A stretch of DNA of 64,000 nt from NCBI GenBank assembly GCA_024516035.1, contig CM044967.1, positions 16,310,502 to 16,374,501 of the forward strand, written 5' to 3'. This DNA is from Bactericera cockerelli (Eukaryota; Arthropoda; Insecta; Hemiptera; Triozidae). A program made the translations under genes and the position numbers. The notes under the pieces are model-generated. The model was not told where the DNA came from. It made no database searches and saw only the letters and a list, made by a program, of their open reading frames with translations. Shown here piece by piece: positions 24,101 through 35,100 of the stretch (its first letter is position 1; each line of letters starts with the position of its first letter).

Positions 24101-26058
24101 TATAAACAGGGAGTAGACAAGCATTGGCTTGATTTAATTCGCCATTCTCTTCCACACCACCCTTATAGCTCGTGAGGAAAAATGAGTAGCTACTTTGATG
24201 TGATCAGCAACTAGTGGCAGAGTTCTATAATTCTGGCGCTAAACACAAATGGCACACATTTGTGTATTATTATTATTATTATTTAAAGGTAGTTGTGCCC
24301 CGGAACCGCTTTCGCATTACTTCAGGGCACTTTATCTTTACATCCATGCCATTCCGGAAACGGAAAATTTCGGTTAGAAATTTCCGCTCCGGCCGGGATT
24401 CGAACCCGCAACTTCTGGGTCAGTAACCAATGCTCTTAACCACTGAGCCACGGAGGTCGGCATTTGTGTATTATTATGATTTAATTTATAATAATAATAA
24501 CACTCTTTAGTGGAAAACCACAAGGCGAGGTTAATGATCAAAGCATTTTTTACCACTTACCCCTCAGAGTCTTATTATTATGTGGTCACAAACTCAAATT
24601 AATGAGGAAAAATTCATGCACTGGGTGAGCTTCGATTTAAAAATTTATTTTTTATTTAATATTTAATCCGACCTCAGTAGCTTGATCAGTAAGGCGGCGG
24701 ACTTGTAACCTGGAGGTCGGTGGTTCAAATCCCGGTTTCAGCGTAGATTTAGTTATTTGAGTTTGAGTAGTTGTGATATTACGAAAGTGATTAACACAAA
24801 TATAATAACTTTTTTTAAATATTTAATCCCATATTGTCTTCAACTCAATCAACTCTTCCACCCAATCAAAGGGTTGGGTGGAAGAGATTGCCATAGGCAA
24901 TAACCCCGCCCTTTAGTTAGGACTTATGTTTTTATATATTTTCTATTCTTTTTCATTTTCATTGTATATATTGTTTCCATTTTTTTCATTGTTAAATTAA
25001 TTATTTGTATCTACATAATGTCCATTTATACCTAATAAAGCGTTGTATAATAATAATAATAATAACCTTACTGGCTCGCAGGTGTTGTAGCGCTCAACAC
25101 CTCCCAGTACAACCCAGGGGAGCGGTACTACCAGGTTCGATTCCCGTGTGGGGTCATAACTCAGGGCGGACGCTATGGGCTGCGGGTACACCACGAGATG
25201 TTTGACTACACCGAGACCACCAGCTTCTGGTACCTGAATGAGACTTTCGACAGCACCACCACCACAACCACCATCACAACCACTATGGAAACCTACTCCA
25301 ATGTAAGCTATTTTATTTTTTATACCTAAGGGTTTGCTTTAATATAGCACTACTTTATACTAAATTATAGACTGTTGTCTGGCTGGGGGACGTTAAACAG
25401 GGAGACGACCAGTGTATCGCATAATGGGACTACCTGTCTTGCTCTGACAGTCTAAATAAAGCACTACTTATACTTATACTATAAACAGAGAATTTCCCAA
25501 GGCTTTATTTAATGGCTTAAAAAGAAAAAGTCCAAGTCCTCACGATGGTTAATTGATCGCACATAGAAATATGTGGTTCAGGACGAGCTAACTTTGAAAT
25601 AAAGTTGACTGGATACCATCAATCCTTCTGCCATCATTCCATCATTCAGCTATAGCAAAGCTGGCAACAACAACAACATTTTATTTTTAACATTGAGTTT
25701 TTTTGCCAGCGTCGATGGTGTGTTGAATGCACTGGTTCTTCTAGTATCACCAGTTAAGCAACATCCAGCGAGGTGAAGACTTCGTGATGCTGACATTCCG
25801 GCCCAACCCAGGCTGGGTGAGGTTAATGTGGGTAGCTACCAGGTTTGTGAGTTTCCTGCGAATGTAGGCTAAAACCCCCGTCCTAATCAGGACGTTAAAT
25901 GAATCGTTGGCGCTAGGAAAGCCATTCAGCCGTAAAAATATGTCCCACAACAAACCAACCTCAACCATGAGGTTGAACAATGCCAACTCAAACTAGGTTT
26001 GGGAAAAGGCAAAGTGAAAAAAGAAAAAAGAGAAGAAGAAGAAGAGCAAAAGAGGGAA

Positions 26059-26136
<78 letters not shown>

Positions 26137-29100
26137 GGGGGGAAAGACAAAAGAATTTTCGGAGGGAGTTAACTAACCCTCTGCACTTTTATTAAGGTAA
26201 TAAATTAGGGAGCAACCAAGGGGTAGAAAAAGCTTTTCTTCGGAACATTAAGGTAAAAATAATGTAGGTCACTCACCTTTTGATTAAAGGAAAGACAGAG
26301 AGAGAGAGAGAGATATATAGAGCAAGAGAGAGACAGATGAGAGGAAGAGAGAGTGAGTGAGTGTGTAAGGCAAGGTGATAGAAAGAGACTAAAGAGAGAG
26401 TAATGTAAGGTGATAAAAGAGAGAAAGAGAGAGATAAAGAGAGAGAGAGAGCGGAGGGTATTGTGATAGAGAGAGAGGGAGAGAAAATAGGAGAGAGTGA
26501 GTAAGAGTGAAATTAAAAAAGAATGAGAGAGAGAGAGAGAAGGGTAGAGGGAGAAATGGTTGAAAGGAAAGAGAGAGCAATTTGTTCTAGTTTAGTGCCC
26601 AATTAAGTATGTAATTTTCATAAACGTGGTTTCTCTTGTTTATAAAACAAAATATGAGGCTCCAAACCTTCTTTTCCGAGTGCTGTTATTAAAGTATCGA
26701 TATGTACCAGTAAACAAAAGCAGTTCTGTATTTAGTTTGTATTTTGTAAATATGTATATCTTAATATCAATCAGCATTAATAATTAATATTATTATTCAG
26801 TAGATGCTATATTAAATGTTGGCAAACTGGAACTCTTGTGTGGACAGTCTAAATAAAGCACTAAATAGTCACCGTGGCCGAGTGAGTACCGCGCTAGGCT
26901 TGCACGCACAGTGATGTGGAATCGAATCCCAGCGGGGTCGGTTTTTTTCGAGTCTGTCAATATGTAGCTATTTGTATAATTCTGCGCACTAAAGGATGTT
27001 CTCAGCAGATTTGATATAAAAAGAGTTTAAGGAATGAAAATTTTCAGAAGAATACGAATATGATAATGATATTGAATAGTGCACTGGTAGTCAAGAGGTT
27101 AACGCGCTAGTCTGCTAATCTAGGTAGCGTAGGGATCCGTTGGTTCGAATCCCACCCAGTGCATGGATTTTTCCTCATTAATTTGAGCTTTTGACCACAT
27201 AATAATAAGACTCTAGGGGTTAGGTGGTAGAAAATGCTTTGAGCATTAACCTCGCCTGGTGGTTACCTTCCACTAAAGAATGTTATTATTATTATATAAT
27301 AGTAAAAATAACAAGATCCATACCTAGTTCCAGTAATATTGTCATTTGAGTCTAGTCTTTCTTAAAATAAAAATGGTCAAAGTTGAGAGTAGAAACATTG
27401 AGATCAAGAGAATGGGGATTGCATTTCTTTTCATGCTTGGCTGAAATTCCGTTCTACAAGAGCAACATTTTGAAGAGGCTTTCTAAAACTGTGCTTTCGA
27501 AATCTCTTTGCTGATGCTAGGAAAATTTTAATTGAAAAGTCCGCGCTGTGAGTTCCATGCATCCCTGATTTAGAATTCCTTTTACCTAGATTTTATTTTA
27601 ATTACTTTCAAGCTTGGGGATTTCGTAAGCTCTAGATTTCCAGCGTTTGAAACTAGTTAACATAGGTTTGGAAATATTGCATATTGTAGTGTTTAGACAC
27701 CTCTGAATGTCATGGATTTTCATAATATGAATTGTATATTATACAATTTTTATAATACCTACATATATTTTACTTCCGAGAAATTTCTAATATTAGAAAT
27801 CGGAAGTATTGTGTTCGTTTTCGTAAAAAAAAATATTTTTTTGCTCCGATTTCAATTTTTTTCAGATTTCTGGACGTTTCATAACCTCCTGAGCAAATTT
27901 GGTTTTGTGTCTGTCTGTCGGTCTGTCGTTCTGTCGGTCTGTCGGTCTGTCGGTCTGTCGGTCTGTTAAAACGATTCCTTGTAACGCGCAAATCTCGGAA
28001 ACTACTCGACCGATTTTCATGAAATTTTGCACACATCTAGGAGACATTCTGTAGATGGTCCCATTTTAAATTCATCGAATTCGTACTAGCGGTTCTTGGT
28101 GAAAGAGCCCATGCGCCTGACCACTAACTTTTTACTTAAACGCTTATATCTCGTGAACGGTACACCCGATTTTAATGAAATTTTGTGTGTGTATGCATAT
28201 AATTGTTTTACATAGGCTATTTATATATATTTTTTAATTAATTATAATTAGACTCTGATATTTAAGAAAATCCGAAATTTTTGACAAAAAAGTCAAAAAA
28301 TAAGGACCACGACTTGCCGATACAGAAATTTTCGTGGAATTTAGAATGTAGAAAAAACAATATTCTACCATATAAAACAAATTTGAAGAAAATCGGTTGA
28401 GCCGTTTTGGAAATACAAGTAATTTTCTATAAAATCTCAAAATTGGCACGTGTTAACAATGTGAAACAATCACGAGGAAGTATAGAGTCCATAATTGGCA
28501 GTGTTTTTCTTTTGAACCCTTACATGGATTCTTGTATCTCTGTCAAACACTTCGGCCGAAGGTCAGTTTTTGTCGTTATTTTAAAATGTCTTTTTCTTAA
28601 CCCTTTCAGTCTAACATGACACTTCTATGACCCTTTTTTTATCGTTATTTATCTAGAATAGAATAGAATAATAAATTTGGTTGTATTAATGTGAATTTTT
28701 TTTACAAAGGTTGACAAAAGAATTATACAAATTATTTTTATGTTGATAAATTATTTTTATGTTGATTTTTATGTCGTTATTTATCTATTAACCCTTTCAG
28801 TCTAACATGACACTTCTGGACGTCCGGTGGCCGGCTGCCAGTCTCACACTTGAGCCGCAAACTATCGACACATATCCAGAGCACCTGATGACAGCCACAA
28901 TTATGTGGCAACTGCCCAGTGGCTCGTGCCAGCCGGTCAAGGGGAGCCGGGTGCCAGACACCTGGCTGAGTCTGATCTACTGCGGGCACCATGTGGCGGA
29001 CTGTGTGGGGTTCAACTCCAGCCAAAGCCATTACCAGGTAATGCAAAAAAGGGCTGGGTGGAAGAGATTGCCATAGGCAATAAGCCCGCCCTTTATTAGT

Positions 29101-32100
29101 CACTAGCGGGCTGCACCCGCTTCGCCAAGCCATCACACACACCACACCCACATACCACACACCTCACACACCCATCCACACACACACATCCACATCCACA
29201 CACACACCCACCCAAACACACCCACACACACAACACACCCCCCACACACATCACACACACATACACACACCCATCCACACACATACACACACCCATCCAC
29301 ACACACACACCCACTCACCCACACTCACCCACACACACCCACCCACCCCCACACACACACACACACACACACATCACACACACACACACACACACACACA
29401 CATCACCACACACACACACACACACACATCACCACACACACACACACACACACATCACCACACACACACACACACACACACACACGCAGTCATCATCGCT
29501 GTAAATTTCAAAATCCCGAGCCAAATCTATCATAGCGGATATTGATAATGTAGCAAACTGGCCCATATTTCGAGAACGGTTTGTCAGAATATGGCAACAA
29601 AGGGCTCAAATAAAATCATGTGATGTTCTCAGACAGTTTTTACAATAAAAATTTAGGTCCTCGCGATAAGTTCCGTGCTGGAATCTGTAAAAAAAAAAAC
29701 GTAAAAAGTCTGAAAAAATGGTCGAAATTTCGAACATTCTGGCTTCTATCTCGAGAACGGTACGTCAGAATGTGGCCTAATATGAATTAAATGAAAGCTA
29801 GTTTTGTCTAATGTGTTATTAAATAATAAAAAATATAGGTCCTCGCGACAAATTTTAAGTTCCGCGCTGGAATCTGCTAAAAAACGTGAAAAGTCTGAAA
29901 AAAAGGTCGAAATTTCGAACATTCTGGCTTATATCTCCAGAACGGTACGTCAGAATGTGGTCTAAATTGAATTAAATGAAAGCTAATTTTGTCTAATGTG
30001 TTATTAAATAATAAAAAATATAGGTCCTCGCGATAGATTTCAAGTTCCAGGGCAAAGACTGTCTTAAAATCGGACCCTTCCTCAAGGAAATACTTGAGGA
30101 AGGTCATAACTCAAGGATGGTTTGGAATTTCGGACTTTTGATAATTTTCCTGGTACTTTCCGGCAATTTTACTTGGGGTCATCTCTCATCAATTTTTCGC
30201 TATCTCTTACCGTTTCGCCTAAACAATTCCGGACACACAAAGATACAAAGCCCGTCCATATTTCTCATTTATATATAGAGATTACATATTATGTATATAT
30301 TACTTCCGAGAAATTTCTAATATTAGAAATCGGAAGTATTGTGTTCGTTTTTGTAAAAAAAAATATTTTTTTGCTCCGATTTCAATTTTTTTCATATTTC
30401 TGGACGTTTCATAACCTCCTGAGCAAATTTGGTTTTGTGTCTGTCTGTCGGTCCGTCGGTCTGTCGGTCTGTCGGTCTGTCGGTCTGTCGGTCTGTCTGT
30501 CGGTCTGTTAAAACGATTCCTTGTAACGCGCAAATCTCGGAAACTACTCGACCGATTTTGATGAAATTTTGCACACATCTAGGAGACATTCTGCAGATGG
30601 TCCCATTTTAAATTCATCGAATTCATACTAGCGGTTCTTGGTGAAAGAGACCATGCGCCTGACCACTAACTTTTTACTTAAACGCTGATATCTCGTGAAC
30701 GGTACACTCGATTTTGATGAAATTTTGTATGGTTATGCATATTATTATTTTACATAGGCTTTTTATAATTACTTTTAAATTAATTATAATTTGACTCTGA
30801 TATTTAAGAAAATCCGAAATTTTGGACAAAGAAGTCAAAAAATAAGGACCACGACTTGCCGATACAGAATTTTTTGTAGAATCTAGAATGTAGAAAAAAC
30901 AATATTCTACCATATAAAACAAATTTGAAGAAAATCGGTTCAGTAGTTTTGGAGATACAAGTAATTTTCTAAAAAAATCTCAAATTTGGCACGTGTTTAC
31001 AATGTGAAGCAATCACGAGGAAGTATTGTGTCCATAATTGGCAGTGTTTTTTTATTTTTTCTTGTTTATATTAATATTGTCAATTTTGTATTTTAATTTT
31101 TACCATTATTTGTCTGTATACTCGTATATGTTCTACTAATAAAGAGTTTCTAAATAAATAAAATATCACCTTATTTATACTGCCCAATTGATAATAATAT
31201 AGGGACTGGCCCGTAAATATACACCTGTTCAACAGGTATTATTATCTGTTGAACAGGTGTATATTTACGGGCCAGTCCCTATATAAACATATAACGAGAT
31301 TACAAAGACAAAATATAAGTACAAACAAAATTTAATGAAGTAGTAAATAGAGTAGACCAGCAGTCTGGCTGGGGAACTATAAACAGGTTGTAGACCAGTA
31401 TTGGCTTAGTTCTGGGGGCCCTTGTCAATTATTAGCCTCCTTGTAAAGACAGTGGTAGAAGTGCTGAGTCATTCCTCCACTGTCTGGCTACCATCGTTCA
31501 CGATGACGCCACCCTATGATGATGACGAGTATATTTTTATTTGTAATAAAATTTTGATAGAAAGGTGCCTACAGTAAATAAAAACAATGAAATACAAAAA
31601 TTAGAACGAATGTGTCCCATTATTCAATCAGTAAGCCCAAGAAGTATTATAATGTAGTAGTATTACAAAATCCCAATAGGGGATAACGTGTCATGTCCCG
31701 TTTGGGTTTCGAACCCACGACCTCTGAATTACCATACCAATGCCAAAATAATAGAAATTTTGCCAAAAGCTACCGGGACAAAATAATAGAAATACCTTTA
31801 GCCAGAGGCGTTGTATACACCAGCTGAATACACCAAGGGCCCGTTAGATACACCAGTTCTCAATCTGTCACTGAGGTTGAGCAACAATCAACGTCCAGCG
31901 AGATTAGCACTTGGATGGATGACCATTTAAATTCTAACTGTCGTAATGCTGACTATTCCCAGCCCCACTGAGGCTGGGTGAGGTTAAATGTCAGTGTCAT
32001 CAAATTTAATGTAAGGAATATAAAAGATCTCTTTGGTATTGTTATGTGTTAGCATACCCCTTATAGGACAAACATTGGTATAGTTATGTGTTATGCAACG

Positions 32101-35100
32101 CAATAATACTAGAAGATATGCACATTGCATATATGGGCGTATCATGTTTATACGTAAGGGGTATTTTTCTTTTGGATAAAAAAATATTTCCAGGTTCGGT
32201 ATTTCCAAATATTTCCAGTTTAGCTTATTTGTTTTATTTATTTAATATAACTTTAGTCTTCTCTAAAATTTATTTCTTATATTTTCAGGTTTTGTACACA
32301 GAAAAGATTCGAGGCTACTACAAATTGTTGATTGTCAAATTGAAATGTGATCTGTTTGGCTTGGCGGGCCAGTATGCTTTGGCCCTCTGGCCGAATAAAG
32401 TCCCGTTTGGCCGGCCCATAGCTAGTACCTCCAAAGCTAATGTTATTCAAGTAAGTACTTTATTTAGAACTTCTTATAAATTATCTCATTCTCATCCGAA
32501 ATGAATAATTTTAGCTTCTTTTTCTGTTTTATAACTTTTTAACAACTATGAACAACTTTTTAAATAGGTAGGGTATATTGTAATAGAGGCTTTAACCTTG
32601 TAATGTATGTACCTACGTGTTGAAAATAAAATAAATAAATACAAATACAAAAATACAAATGATACAATGCCAAGCAAGTCATCACAAATAAATATAGCAA
32701 TGACTTAGTCCCAATATAAAGAAAAGTGCAGGGAGATTCAGGATGTAGGGTAATACCTATATTTCTTTATTTAATGAGTTAACGGGAGATACCCTCTATA
32801 ACTTAGAACTTGTAAATTTTAATTAAAAAAAGTCTTCCTGTGCTCCTGGCCATTGTAATTGCAATTTATATTGCGTTTAGGCAGTGTGTAAAAAAGTATG
32901 ATAGAAATAATAATATCGCCTTTTTCATACTGCCCGATAAGGACTATTAAAGTCCCATTATTCCAGCAGTAAGCCCAAGACGTATTATAATGTGGTAAAA
33001 ATCCCAAATGGGAGGATAACTTGTCATGTCCCGGCTGGGTTTCGAACCCACAAGCTCTGGAACCTGTGGATTCACAGAGTGCCGCCTTTACCACTGAGCT
33101 ACCGGGACAGACTTTTTTTTTATTAATAATTTATTAATTTTTATTAATATTTCTAATTATAATTCTAATCAACAGGCCACCTGGAACCCCCAATACGTGC
33201 TAAACGTGCACGCGCGCAGTATATTCCCGTGCTTCGCGCACGGAGGCATCACCGTGCTGTTCCAGTACCCCAAGTGTATCCTGCCCGCCGGGGACAAGGT
33301 GAGGCTGTATGGGAAAGTGCCTGCCGACGTGGCATCCTCTCGCTCGCCCAGCAGTCAGTTCTACATTACCGAGCAGAAGGTTGGTTTTTTTTATTTTTTT
33401 TTTAACAAAATTACTCTTTATTTATTTTAATTTTACATAATATACATTAAATATTGTGAGTTTATGAGGTACTTTTACCCTATTTGTTATGGGTTGTGTT
33501 GTATTTATAAAATACAATGGAAATATTATAAAATAGGTTTCTGTTGTTGTTGTAGCTTGGCTACAGCTGGAGGGGTGAGTGATGGTCTCCAGCCAACTTT
33601 ATTTCATAGTTCGCCCGTACTGAACCACATATTTCTTTGTGCGATCAAACATCGTGAGGACTTGTACTTTTCTTTATAAGCCATTAAACCCTTAGGAAAC
33701 TGCAAGCTAGCCTGGCTTGTAAGGTTTGGCTAGTCTGTTCTCTGTTTATAGTCCTCAGAAGGTTGGTGAAACCTAACATTTAGCTAGCCAGTAGATCGAT
33801 CCATATAGTCACTCGAATGGAGATTTTTTTGTATTTTTCCAACTGTCTCAAAGAAAGATCGAAAATGTTGGGTGTTTTATCTTCTAAAAAACCTGCATTG
33901 GCACATTTAGAAGAAGAAGAAGAAAAAGGGGGGGGGGAAATGAGATACCCAAGTCCCAACTCCCAACCATGATAAAGAAAATGGCACTTGATATATTTGA
34001 ATTTTGAAGGCTTTCTGAAAAAATATACAGAATCGATTTCAATTAAACAGGAACGAAGCACTGCCCAGGGTCAAAGTCGGACATTTTCAAAATGGTACAA
34101 AATTTCACTTTGTACGATAGCGAAGCTGAAGCCGAAAATCCGGATTACAGATCCGGGATGGAAATGGTAACACCCTCGTCGTGATATGACCATGCAGGTG
34201 AAAGCGACGTTAAACCCCGACCAACCCCCCCCCCCCCCCCCAAAAAAAAAAACAATAAAAAAATCAAATATTTTTTATATACTGAGATTAAAGGGAGTCT
34301 TTAGTTTCATTCCTGCAGAATAAACAGAGTTTTATTAATTTATTTATTAATTAATTGTGATATGAACATGATATTGGGTGTATGTCAAATTTCATTGTAA
34401 TTGACATACATCTGTTTTGTATTGCACTTAAAAATAAATAAATAAATTAAATTAAATTAAATATTGTATTGTATATTTTTTCAGGTAATGCGTGGCCAGC
34501 ATAGCTTGCAGTTCGACTGTGATTTGTTCAATGAGCACTATGTGGAGTACTGCTTTGTGTATGTGAGTCAGGGCATTATGGGTACTGTCTCAGATGTGAG
34601 GACGGACTGTGTTCCTACCTACCCTGTGTCAGGTAAGATCCTGTGTTCCTACCTACCCTGTGTCAGGTAAGATCCTGTGTTCCTACCTACCCTGTGTCAG
34701 GTAAGATCCTGTGTTCCTACCTACCCTGTGTCAGGTAAGATCCTGTGTTCCTACCTACCCTGTGTCAGGTAAGATCCTGTGTTCCTACCTATCCTGTGTC
34801 AGGTAAGATCCTCTTGTAGTGTACAGGGATGATAGCAATATCCTCCGCGAACCTTTTTATATTAAAAATAACGCTCTTAGGAGGCCTCAGATATTAATCT
34901 GATTTTGTACAAGATGCCCATATACTATGTATTTATGTTGTGTGTAAATTTAATTGTACATATAAAGGCTTTTTACATTACATTACAAGAACACTCTTTA
35001 GAGGAAGGTAACCACCGGAAGAGGTTAATGCTCAAAGCATTTTCTACCACCTACCCCTCAGAGTCTTCTTATGGTACCATTGTTATGTGGTCAAAGTCTT

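Noticed and set aside
27084..27166. Possible functional tRNA gene from the perfect acceptor-like ends
   Set aside because: The same head occurs over 20 times, always followed by the same SINE body and ATT tail.
29096..29324. Cys/Val/Gly-rich minus-strand frame
   Set aside because: Translation of the CA microsatellite in repeat N.
29140..29486. Possible CRISPR-like or regularly spaced array in the CACACATCACC segment
   Set aside because: It is a CA microsatellite with ATCAC interruptions, in a eukaryotic genome.
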